From positions 1 through 44,533 of the forward strand of contig JABMPE010000281.1 of NCBI GenBank assembly GCA_013203845.1: DNA of 44,533 bases, read 5' to 3'. Origin of the DNA: Rhodopirellula sp. (GTDB taxonomy: Bacteria; Planctomycetota; Planctomycetia; Planctomycetales; Planctomycetaceae). The translations under genes were made by a program, and so were the position numbers. The notes under the pieces were generated by a model. The model did no database searches. It worked only from the letters and a program-made list of their open reading frames with translations, and was not told where the DNA came from. How positions within the stretch are numbered: position 1 is the stretch's first letter; every line of letters starts with the position of its first letter. Below, piece after piece: positions 9,375 through 18,600 of the stretch.

Positions 9375-9380
9375 GAGGAA
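9375..9380 (+). promoter_or_regulatory. Shine-Dalgarno GAGGAA fixing the start at 9385
   Basis: GAGGAACGATATG places the ribosome site at normal spacing before the ATG at 9385, so the in-frame GTG at 9367 is unlikely to be used. Confidence 0.7.
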
Positions 9381-9384
9381 CGAT

Positions 9385-11097
9385 ATGCCTGAACGACGAA
9401 CGACGAATAACAAACACGCTCATTTCACGTCAGCCGTGATTGGCGTGGTTCTTTTCAGTGTCAATCTGGCGGGCGCCGACGACGGGTTAATCGCTCACTG
9501 GAAGCTCACCAACGACTGCAAAGACTCGTCAGGACACAACCATCACGCCATCAATCATGGTGCTCGATTCGACGCACGTGATGGCGCGAGCTTTAACGGC
9601 ACGGACACGTGGCTGGAAGTGCCGGCACCTGACTCGTTGCGATTGACCGATGGGAACTTCTCAATCGCCGCGTGGGTGCATACTGAAAGCGAACTTGATG
9701 ACGTGCTGGGTGATGTGATGAGCTGGTACGACTCGCAATCGCGCACTGGCATGACGCTCGGGCTGATGAACTACGCGGGAGTCACATCGGCTCAGTCGAA
9801 CTGGCGTAACGTGTCCTTTGGAATCGACTCCGGTCGGCTTGACCCGGAATGGACAGACTGCGGCCGCCCGGGCGAGAACCACTATGTGAAGTCACTCGTC
9901 GTGTTTGACGACGGGCTGTACGCGGCAACCTGGGAGTCAGGCGAAGGACAGCGTGGCCACGTCTACCGCTACGCGGGCAAAACGCAGTGGATCGATTGTG
10001 GCGCTCCCGATGAAGCCAATGCGATCACCGGGCTGGCCGTCTATAACGGAAAACTCTACGCAGGTTCGGAGACGTACAGCGGCGACGGATCATCCTTGCC
10101 GCTCTCGCCCAACACGAATCACGGCGGTCGTGTCTATTGTTATGAAGGTGGCACGCGCTGGACCGACTGCGGAAAGGTGGCCGATGTCCGCAGCATCAGC
10201 GGGCTGGCCGTTTACCGAGGCAAGCTGTATGCCGGCACGGGCACGTCCGGTGGCTGGCGTGGAGATTATCGCGTGACACCACGCACGCGAGGCATGTATC
10301 GATACGACGGTGATGGAACGTGGACTTCCTGCGGCTGTCCGGGGTTACGGGTTGTCCATCTGGGAGTCCACAACGGCAGCCTGTTTGGGTTGAGCTACGA
10401 TGACGGTGGCTTCTTCCGTTACGAAGGTCGCACCGACTGGACGCGCATGGGGCCAGTCCCGGAAACCACTCAGGTGTACTCGATGGCAATCTATGAGGGA
10501 CGGCCTCACGTCGGCACATGGCCGACCGGTTCGGTGTACCGCATGGATGGCCCCCAGAAATGGACTCATTGCGGGCGTCTGGGAGACGACAAAGAAGTCA
10601 TGGGCATGGCCGTCTATAACGGAAAACTGTACGCGGGCACGCTGCCGCGAGCCGAAGTCTATCGCTACGACGGCGGCACAAAGTGGGTACTGACCGGCCA
10701 GCTGGACCAAACTCCCAACGTCCGCTACCGACGCGCGTGGTCAATGGCCGTGTATGACGGAAAACTCTTTTGCGGTGTCCTGCCTTCTGGGCATGTGCTT
10801 TCACTCGAAGCAGGCAGGTGTGCGACTTATGACCGCGCGTTCCCTGCCGGCTGGGTGCATCTGGCTGCGGTGCGAGACGTCGATCACCTGCGTCTCTATG
10901 TGAACGGCGATCTGGTAGCGAAATCTGCCACGTTTGAATCGGAAGATTACAACATACTCAATAAGCAGCCGCTCAAGATTGGCTTCGGTCCCCACGACTA
11001 CTTCAATGGCAGACTCAAAGACGTCCGACTCTACGAGAGGGCACTCACGGACTCTGACATTGCAAAGCTACAACTGGAGACCACCAAAGCGAAGTAG
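9385..11097 (+). CDS. Exported LamG-like protein interrupted by a seven-bladed beta-propeller
   Basis: This 570-residue protein has a hydrophobic export signal (HFTSAVIGVVLFSVNLAGA). Residues about 30-145 look like the first half of a LamG/concanavalin fold (GLIAHWKL, DSSGHNHHA, FNGTDTWLEVP, FSIAAWVHTE). The missing second half (GWVHLAAVRDVDHLRLYVNG, then FNGRLKDVRLYERALTDSDI) appears only at residues about 485-565. Between them are seven repeats of a propeller blade with consensus GLAVYNGKLYAGT ... VYRYDGGTKWTDCG. A lone EWTDCG strand before the first repeat could close the ring. This is the head of the run of exported genes up to 24755 and most likely a surface or periplasmic binding protein. 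I know no specific function for it. Confidence 0.8.
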   Translation: MPERRTTNNKHAHFTSAVIGVVLFSVNLAGADDGLIAHWKLTNDCKDSSGHNHHAINHGARFDARDGASFNGTDTWLEVPAPDSLRLTDGNFSIAAWVHTESELDDVLGDVMSWYDSQSRTGMTLGLMNYAGVTSAQSNWRNVSFGIDSGRLDPEWTDCGRPGENHYVKSLVVFDDGLYAATWESGEGQRGHVYRYAGKTQWIDCGAPDEANAITGLAVYNGKLYAGSETYSGDGSSLPLSPNTNHGGRVYCYEGGTRWTDCGKVADVRSISGLAVYRGKLYAGTGTSGGWRGDYRVTPRTRGMYRYDGDGTWTSCGCPGLRVVHLGVHNGSLFGLSYDDGGFFRYEGRTDWTRMGPVPETTQVYSMAIYEGRPHVGTWPTGSVYRMDGPQKWTHCGRLGDDKEVMGMAVYNGKLYAGTLPRAEVYRYDGGTKWVLTGQLDQTPNVRYRRAWSMAVYDGKLFCGVLPSGHVLSLEAGRCATYDRAFPAGWVHLAAVRDVDHLRLYVNGDLVAKSATFESEDYNILNKQPLKIGFGPHDYFNGRLKDVRLYERALTDSDIAKLQLETTKAK

Positions 11098-11414
11098 ACC
11101 GATCTGGTGACGTTGTCGTGGCATCCGTTCGGCACTGCCAGAGCCATCGTTTCCGGGACTGACCACCGGGATCAGCCAACCCGTTCAACGAGGTTTGCTC
11201 AATATCAGTGACCAGCACTCTGCACGAGACGGCATGCACTCAGCAACTGGATACGACGGGCTTCGTCGAATCACTTCAGTTATACTTGAACGCTCGCCTG
11301 CCCCAACGGAACCGGCCCGGTTCGTTGAACTCGATTTCCCCACACCATCGACTGATCAGCCTGCCGATTGTTGATACTGAACCTTCACGCCGCGTCTGTA
11401 ACGGATGCCGTTCT
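11098..11414. other. Intergenic region, no gene seen
   Basis: These 317 bases lie between the LamG-propeller gene and the DUF1549 gene. The downstream frame is open from 11208, but this extension has no signal-like or conserved sequence and the signal peptide begins at 11415, so it is treated as leader. A TATACT hexamer occurs near 11281, without a good -35 partner. No clear hairpin with a T-run was seen. Confidence 0.35.
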
Positions 11415-13127
11415 ATGAACGTACTGTGTCGAACTTCACTCCTTGCCAGCTGTTTGCTGTATCCGGCGATCGGTGGTTCATTCCAATTCGCTCAGGCGGA
11501 AGATGGATCGATTCCGCTGCATCGGGAGATTGACGAACTCGTCGGCAAGCGGCTGGATGAACGGTCGATTGCTCCGGCCGCAGTCAGCAGCGACGCGGAG
11601 TTCGTGCGACGAGTGTTTCTTGACCTGACGGGGATGGTTCCCACGTCCAGGCAAGCTCGCGCTTTTCTCGATGACACGACAGCAGAGAAACGGCAGCGAT
11701 TGATCGACGAGTTGCAGGCGAGTCCAGACTACGCGATTCATATGGCTCGCGTGTTCGATGTGATGCTGATCGAGCGACGGATTGCGACAATCAAATCGTA
11801 TGACGTTCCGGCTCCGGAGTGGCACGCCTGGCTGACTGAAGCGTTCGCCGAAAACCGGCCGTGGGATCAGATGGTGCGGGACATTCTCGGCAGCGATGGA
11901 ACCGACGATCGAAACACCGCCGGAGTCAAGTTCTATCTCGTACGCGATGTCGCGCCGCATCAGCTCACGCGTGATGTTGGGCGGTTGTTCCTCGGCGTCG
12001 ACCTGCAATGCGCCCAATGTCACGACGACCCACGCATCGAGCCGTATCGGCAGGCGGACTACTTCGGTATCTACGCTTTTCTCCAGCGAGTGACTTCGTT
12101 TCGCGACAACGAGAAAAACGTGTCGCTGGTCGGCGAGAAGGCGGTCGGAGCAGCGACATTCGTGTCGGTCTTTACCGCCATGAGCGGTGAGACGAACCCA
12201 CGACTCCCCGGCGGTAAAATGGTTCCCGATCCAGAACTGGAGAAGGACAACGAATACGTCGTGAAGCCCGGGCCGAAGGAGCGCGGCGTGCCAACCTACA
12301 GCCGACGATTGAAACTGGCTGAACTCCTGCCGCGCACGGAAACACAGGGTTTCTCACGGAACATCGCCAATCGGATCTGGGCAATGCTGCTGGGACGCGG
12401 CCTTGTTCATCCGCTCGATCTGCATCACGCGAGCAACCCGCCATCGCATCCCGAATTGCTCGCACGGCTGGAAGAATGGCTCGTCGAGCACAACTACGAC
12501 CTCAAGTCGCTGGTGCGCGAGATCATGCTGAGCGATACCTACCAACGATCAAGCATTCTGCCCGACGGCGTCGAAACAGTTCCCGACGATGCGTTCGCCG
12601 TCGCGCCGTTACGCGGCTTATCGCCGGAACAATTCAGCTGGTCGCTGTTGCAGGCGACCGGCCGCATCGAGCAGCGTTTCGGTCAAGTTGAAGCAAAACA
12701 CAAAACTACGGCAACGACGCCCGAGGACGCAGAGCCCGCGTGGAAGACTCGTACGCTGCAGCTTGAGCCACTCGAACGTCAGACGCGGACGCTGATCCCG
12801 GTGTTCGCCGGAATGCCGGGACAACCCGACGGAGACTTTCAGCCGATCGTCGATCAGGCTCTGCATCTACTCAACAGTCCGACGATGCTGCCGCTGCTCC
12901 GCGATGAACCCGGCACATTATTGAAACGATTGACGGCGATATCCGAGACCGAATCGTTGGCTGAAGAACTCTATTTGAGCATCCTGAGTCGTCGTCCCAG
13001 CGCCGACGAGACCGCTCAAGTCCGCGAGTTGCTTGAGTCAACAAAAACTCCAGCCGAACGCCGCGAATCGCTGACTGCTTTGATTTGGGGACTACTCCTG
13101 TCATCCGAGTTTCGGTTAAATCACTGA
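11415..13127 (+). CDS. DUF1549/DUF1553 protein (planctomycete secreted cytochrome-associated family)
   Basis: This 570-residue exported protein has a signal peptide (MNVLCRTSLLASCLLYPAIG). DUF1549 starts near residue 35 ([24 protein letters not shown]) and contains the conserved LQCAQCH with a CxxCH haem-type motif at Cys199-Cys202-His203. DUF1553 follows from about residue 280 (SRNIANRIWAMLLGRGLVHP, LVREIMLSDTYQRSS) to the C-terminus (RPSADETAQVRELLE). Unlike the second copy at 20186, it lacks an N-terminal PSCyt1 domain. Its stop is 25 bases before a DUF1501 gene, the standard pairing in planctomycetes. The biochemical role of these families is not established; a periplasmic redox or polymer-degradation role is often assumed. 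The in-frame start at 11208 is less likely because the signal begins here. Confidence 0.9.
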   Translation: MNVLCRTSLLASCLLYPAIGGSFQFAQAEDGSIPLHREIDELVGKRLDERSIAPAAVSSDAEFVRRVFLDLTGMVPTSRQARAFLDDTTAEKRQRLIDELQASPDYAIHMARVFDVMLIERRIATIKSYDVPAPEWHAWLTEAFAENRPWDQMVRDILGSDGTDDRNTAGVKFYLVRDVAPHQLTRDVGRLFLGVDLQCAQCHDDPRIEPYRQADYFGIYAFLQRVTSFRDNEKNVSLVGEKAVGAATFVSVFTAMSGETNPRLPGGKMVPDPELEKDNEYVVKPGPKERGVPTYSRRLKLAELLPRTETQGFSRNIANRIWAMLLGRGLVHPLDLHHASNPPSHPELLARLEEWLVEHNYDLKSLVREIMLSDTYQRSSILPDGVETVPDDAFAVAPLRGLSPEQFSWSLLQATGRIEQRFGQVEAKHKTTATTPEDAEPAWKTRTLQLEPLERQTRTLIPVFAGMPGQPDGDFQPIVDQALHLLNSPTMLPLLRDEPGTLLKRLTAISETESLAEELYLSILSRRPSADETAQVRELLESTKTPAERRESLTALIWGLLLSSEFRLNH

Positions 13128-13152
13128 TCGCTACGACAGAAATGAACGACGC

Positions 13153-14409
13153 ATGTTGAACACCGACCGTTTCAAGGTCTCACGCCGCGGGTTGCTCGCC
13201 AGTGCCGCCGGAGCAATTGCGAGTAGCACACTCACGTCTCCGTTGCGGGCTGAGTCGGCCCGCATTCCGCGAAAGCAACTGCTGCTGCTTTTCATGTCCG
13301 GAGGCAAAAGCCAGTTCGAAACGTGGGATCCAAAACCCGGTACCAGGACCGGCGGGCCGTATCGAGCGATCTCGACGTCGATCCCTGGCGTCCAGATCGG
13401 CGAGCTGTTGCCTCACTGCGCCAGAATCATGGACCGGTTGACTGTCGTTCGCAGCGTGAACTCGGGAATTGCCGATCACTTTCAAGGTCACTATGCGATG
13501 CAGTCTGGACGCATCGCGACGGGCTATCCTGTGCTTGGGTCAGCGGTCGCGAAGCTACTCGAACGGTCCGACGATGTGCTACCCGGCTATGTATCGATCC
13601 GCCGCGACGGACCGAAAGCTTACACTGATGTTGGAAACGCCGGGTTCCTCGGCGCGAAGTATGAGGGCGTGCAGATCGTCAATAATCAGGCGCCTGCGAA
13701 TCTGATTCAACCGCCCTCTGTCACTCCAGCGCTGGCCGAGGCTGTTGATCGCATCCGTCAGTCATCCGACGAACGTTTCCGGCGCGGTCGAGCAGACGGG
13801 CCGATTCACAGCTACGGCACGACGTATCATCAGGCCAAAGCGCTGATGCAGCGGCGCGAGATCTTCGATCTGTCGAAGGAATCGCCCGTCGATCACGAAC
13901 GGTATGGCAAACACGAGTTTGGCCAGCACTGCCTCCTGGCACGGCGACTGTTGCAATCGGGCGTGACCGGCGTGAAGGTGACCCACTTCGATTGGGACGC
14001 TCATCAGGACAATTTCTACTGGCATCAAATCCGCTGTGCCGAGTTCGATCGGACGCTGGTGACACTGCTGGATGACCTGTCGGAACGCGGTATGCTGGAG
14101 CACACGCTGGTCGTCATCACCGGCGAAATGGGCCGCACACCACAGATCAACAACCTTGGCGGTCGGGATCACTGGGGACGAGCCTGGAGCATGGCCATGG
14201 CCGGCTGCGGTGTGAAACCTGGAGTCGTCTACGGTTCAACGAACGACACGGGCACCGAAGTGAAAGACAACACGGTCAAACTCGGCGATCTGTTTCATAC
14301 TTATCTGCGGGCGTTGGGAATTGACTCTACTGGAAAGTACGAAATCGGCGGTCAGACGAATCCCATCGCCGACCCTGCCGCGAAACCGATCGAGGCGCTG
14401 CTGGCGTGA
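13153..14409 (+). CDS. DUF1501 protein, TAT-exported (copy 1)
   Basis: This 418-residue protein has a twin-arginine signal (SRRGLLASAAGAIASS). DUF1501 covers nearly the whole protein. Recognisable blocks are LLLFMSGGKSQFETWDPKP near residue 40, IGELLPHCARIMDRLTVVRS near 92, ADHFQGHYAMQSGR near 112, TGVKVTHFDWDAHQDN near 276, and ITGEMGRTPQIN followed by GRDHWGRAWSMAMAG near 320. The family is related to the alkaline phosphatase/sulfatase fold, and the conserved Asp and His residues suggest metal binding, but no activity is known to me. It lies 25 bases after the DUF1549/DUF1553 partner, which implies co-transcription, and 71 bases before a WD40 gene. Confidence 0.92.
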   Translation: MLNTDRFKVSRRGLLASAAGAIASSTLTSPLRAESARIPRKQLLLLFMSGGKSQFETWDPKPGTRTGGPYRAISTSIPGVQIGELLPHCARIMDRLTVVRSVNSGIADHFQGHYAMQSGRIATGYPVLGSAVAKLLERSDDVLPGYVSIRRDGPKAYTDVGNAGFLGAKYEGVQIVNNQAPANLIQPPSVTPALAEAVDRIRQSSDERFRRGRADGPIHSYGTTYHQAKALMQRREIFDLSKESPVDHERYGKHEFGQHCLLARRLLQSGVTGVKVTHFDWDAHQDNFYWHQIRCAEFDRTLVTLLDDLSERGMLEHTLVVITGEMGRTPQINNLGGRDHWGRAWSMAMAGCGVKPGVVYGSTNDTGTEVKDNTVKLGDLFHTYLRALGIDSTGKYEIGGQTNPIADPAAKPIEALLA

Positions 14410-14480
14410 ACCCGCTCCCAAACCTCGCTCACCAAAGCGCGGCGATGCGAACTTTTTCTTTCTCAATTCCCATGTGATGC

Positions 14481-15476
14481 ATGATACCCATCGACCCCAC
14501 ACAATCCCGCCAGGTCGCTGAGCACAAACACGACACACCATTGACGTGCTGTGCGTTCGATGGCTCAGGAAAATTCGTCATCGCAGGTGGACGAGATCGC
14601 GGAGTCGTTTGTCTCGACGTTGATGCTGGAAAGAAGACAGTTCTGGAAGGCCACGATTCGTGGATCAGTTCGGTGGTTCGTGCGGGTGCGGAACTCATAC
14701 TGACGGCCGACTTTGCCGGTCGAGTTATTGCCTGGGACTGTACCGGCGAAACTCCAAAGCCCCGCTGGAACATCACAGCTCATGCCAACACGATCTACGC
14801 GATGGCGACGAGTCTCGACGGTAAACTGTTCGCCACTGGAGACCGCGACGGAATCGTCCGCATCTGGCAGACGAGCGACGGTCAGCGCACGCACGAAATC
14901 AGTGGGTTTGAGCATCCCGTCTATGGCCTGGCGTTTCATGCTGACGGGCGGCAGTTGGTCACGGCCGACCGTCAGCCAAAGAGTCCACGACTCAAGCTGT
15001 GGGATTTCGCAACCGGCACAGAAATACGCAGCATCGACGTGCCTCAGCTATCCGCGTACCGCCGGGTCGAAGACATTGAATGGGGTGGCATCCGCGCGAT
15101 CACGCTTTCCGCCGACGGCAACACGCTCGTCGCTTGTGGCAGCAATGGGTACTCCGGCCCCGCGTGTGCTCTGCTGTTCGACACAGCGACCGGCGAACTG
15201 AAAAGCAAACTCTCATCGACACTGAAGGGCTTCTATTACTCGGCCCGGTTTCACCCACAGGGCTTTCTGCTCACCGCTGGTGGCGACGTCGGCAAAGGCG
15301 AGTTCCGAGTCTGGGATCCGTCCCAAGAGGAATCGCTGGCAACCGTCGCCGCGCCTGGCCCTTGTACCTCGATCGACGCGCATCCTGATGGTCGCCGCTG
15401 TGTCGTTGCGCAAATGATCGGGAAAGGTTCCTACCCCGACTCCGGCACGCTCACGCTGTTTGAATGGGCGGAGTGA
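14481..15476 (+). CDS. WD40-repeat protein
   Basis: This 331-residue protein has no signal peptide or membrane segment. It is built of about seven WD40-type repeats: TCCAFDGSGKFVIAGGRD, WISSVVRAGAELILTADF, IYAMATSLDGKLFATGDRD with GIVRIWQT, VYGLAFHADGRQLVTAD with LKLWDFATG, IRAITLSADGNTLVACGS, FYYSARFHPQGFLLTAGGD with FRVWDPSQ, and a final SIDAHPDGRRCVVAQ. This gives one propeller, a scaffold for protein interactions. In planctomycetes single-domain WD40 proteins are common next to DUF1501/DUF1549 genes, as here. It is cytoplasmic by sequence although its neighbours are exported, so it may act in a different compartment or be exported in an unrecognised way. Confidence 0.88.
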   Translation: MIPIDPTQSRQVAEHKHDTPLTCCAFDGSGKFVIAGGRDRGVVCLDVDAGKKTVLEGHDSWISSVVRAGAELILTADFAGRVIAWDCTGETPKPRWNITAHANTIYAMATSLDGKLFATGDRDGIVRIWQTSDGQRTHEISGFEHPVYGLAFHADGRQLVTADRQPKSPRLKLWDFATGTEIRSIDVPQLSAYRRVEDIEWGGIRAITLSADGNTLVACGSNGYSGPACALLFDTATGELKSKLSSTLKGFYYSARFHPQGFLLTAGGDVGKGEFRVWDPSQEESLATVAAPGPCTSIDAHPDGRRCVVAQMIGKGSYPDSGTLTLFEWAE

Positions 15477-15661
15477 TCTGTCTTTCAGATTCGGACGGGT
15501 GGCACCTGAGAAATTCAGCCACGCAGTCTGCACTGCCTTTCTCGTCGCAGAACTTGCAGCTTCGAGCGCAGAGGATCAGCCGTCAAATTCCGGACGGTTG
15601 CCAACAAGGCACCACGTAAATACTGTCGCCGCTCACGTTGGAAGTGACTGACTGATTGTCC

Positions 15662-15666
15662 GGAGA
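15662..15666 (+). promoter_or_regulatory. Shine-Dalgarno GGAGA fixing the start at 15674
   Basis: GGAGACAAAGCGATG places GGAGA seven bases before the ATG at 15674. The in-frame TTG at 15656 lies upstream of this site and is therefore unlikely to be the start. Confidence 0.7.
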
Positions 15667-15673
15667 CAAAGCG

Positions 15674-18600
15674 ATGTTTGCTGTGCGATTTCGATGGATC
15701 ATTCTCACGACTCTGGCCGTTGTTCTATGCCAGTGCCGGACTATGATTTTTGCTGCGAGCAGTAACGGGCAGGTTGGGCGAGACGCTGGCCGTGTCGTGA
15801 CGCATTTCCAGTCACTGGATCTCGATAGCGGTGAATCGGCAGAAATTTCAGCTCGAATCACTCGACCGAGTTCGTTGCCGAACAATGCTCGGGTCAGAGT
15901 CTCGATCGTCGCGGTTCGTTCGCGAGAGAAGCTCGACGACGTTTGCGAAACTGTCTTGAGCAAAGTGCTCCATGCTCTGGATGGAGATTTCTTTACTGTC
16001 TTTACAGCGAAGTCGGCGGCCAGTTATCACATTGAACTCTCTCCGGAAGAAAACGAAATCTCGCTGTTTGAAGGCAATCGGTGGAGGGAACTCGGTTTCG
16101 TTGACGAGTTGTATGCCGCACCGAGGCAAGTCAAATGGCACGACGGGCAGACAGTGGCTGTTTCCGTGACAGTCCGCCGGATTGCGAACCTCGCTTCCCG
16201 TGACGGATCGCTGGTGATCGAGGCCGAACCGAACAATTCGGCGGCGCAGGCTCAGCCGATCGATCTTCGAGACACCGCTGACGACTATTCAGTGCAGATC
16301 CTCGGAACGAGCGACGACATCGAATACTTTGACAACGGCGAAGTCGGAACAGGCAGGGGCGACGACTGGCTGCGTTTTGAATTCGACGGTACCGAACCAC
16401 GACTTCTGACGGCGTGCCTGACAATTCCGGATCAGATGGTGGCCGCTCGCGTCCGTTGTTACACGTTGCCAGTTGACAAGGCGACGGTCAAGCCGGGCGA
16501 GTTGCTGGACGTCGGAGCTGAGTACGAAGACGGTAAGAACTCGAACGAGAGAGTTCATCAGCAGGCGGAGCAGCATCGCATCGCAATTAATCGAAATCTG
16601 CAACCGGGCCACGTGTACTTCCTTCGCGTCGAAGCGAATGCTCCGGGGTACGGGCTGGAATTGCGTGTGGTGAAACCGGCTCCGTACGACGACCCACAAA
16701 GAGCCGTTCGGCACGCGTTGTACGACCATCTTGGTCAAGTCAGTTCGTGGCTGAATAATCGCCCCCGCGGAGCCAGCGTCGAACGCCGAATTCGCGACAC
16801 CGGCAATCTGCTCGGCACGCACTGCATGAGCTGCCACACTCAGTCGGGAGTCTGGGGGCCAGCGATTCCGTTTGCACAAGGGTACCGTACTCCAAATTCG
16901 CACTTATTCCGCAACCTGACGAATCTCTGTTATCAGTCCCTGCGACCAACCAACGAACTGGTCGATGCCGCCAATAATACCAGCCTGGCGCCACTGGACA
17001 TTGGCGACGGACCGGCGGGAACCCGAGTGGCCGGGCACAGCGTTGTTTCGCTGGAACGATTCCTGCCGCCTCGCAGGCTTCAAAGCCAACAGCATCTGCG
17101 AGCTTCGAATTTCATCCTTCAAACAGCCGACCCCGGCGGAATCAATGCGGCTGGTCCCGGAGCGAACGTCGGTAAGGGCGTCGTCTTTAACTACGCGGGT
17201 GAGATTCTGTTTGAAGCATGGCAGAAGACCCGCAACCCGCAGTTCTTCCGGGCTCTCGAAGACAAAGCTCGCAGAACGCTGGACGTCGATCCGAAGTACA
17301 CCGACGATCTGGCTCATCGAGTTGAGCAGTTGAGCCGCTACTTTCCGCAGGATTACATCGCTCAGGCCGAACAGGTTTTGAAACTCCAAACAGCGCAGGG
17401 CGACGCCAGACCGCGAGTCCCCAGCAATACAAAGCGCGGCGGTCGCGTCGCCGAGGCAAAGGAACTCCAGGCGAGAATTACCAGACAGATTGCAGGCGAC
17501 ATTGCTCGGCTTCGCGCCATTCAAAAACCCGACGGAACCTGGGGATTCAATCCAGGCCGCTCAGACGGCGACTCATGGAATGTTGACGGCGACAACAAGT
17601 CGGAACCGTCGCCGACCGCTCTGGCTCTGATCGCTCTGCAGGCGGCTGGCTTTGGCCCGGATGATCCGACCGTGCAGAAGGGCGTCCAGGGGTTGCTCCG
17701 GCTTCAGCATCCCAGCGGTTACTGGAAAGGCCAGTCGCAGACCGGTTTCGTTTCGACAGGTTACGCGCTGCATGCTTTGTCGCGGCTCTTCCCGGTCGAA
17801 CCGGCAAAGTACAGCGTCGACGATTTCGCGATGGCTTCCAACGAGACTCTTCCCGAAACAATTGACCGCATTCGTCGTGCCTCAATCCTTGATGAGCCGA
17901 ACCTGCTGCCGGTGCTGGTCGAGGCGGCACGGCATGAAAGTCCGCTCGTTCGATTCTGGGCCATGATCGGATTGGGTGTCCGGCATTCTGACATCGGTGT
18001 GAAACCATTGGTCGCTGGGCTGGGAGATATTGCAAAGCCAGTTCGTGAAGCTGCCCACTGGGGACTTCGGCAAACGCTCATTGATGATCGCGGCTGGGAG
18101 GAAACAATGGCAGCCTGCGAGTCGAACGACGATTACGTCCGGGAAGCGGCCGCCAGAACGCTGATCATGCGAGTTGATGGCGTGCTTCCTGGAATGTCGG
18201 TTGAGTGGAACGACCTGACGGCTGCCATTGCGAATTCGATGAACGCAGATTCGCATCCGGCAGTTCGAGCGACGGCGATGCGTGCTGCCTGGAACTGGTG
18301 GATCTGGAATCCGCCCGTTCGCAAAGACATCAATCTGGCATGGATCGATCTCCTGCAGCGGCCCGAAACGAATGCCCTGGTGGAAAACTCGATCCGCTAT
18401 CAATCACAGGCTTTGTTCATCGCCAACGGCCACAAAGCTAATTCCAGCAGCACTCATCAGTACAAAGAGCTGGGAGAATTAATTGCGCAGCTGGAAAAGA
18501 GGTTGGAATCGCCAGAGCAGGATGAGCCACTGACTGCTCATCGACTCGCGCGGCGTCTCGTCGGAATCGGAGCCACTTATTACAACAACTCAGGCGGTGA

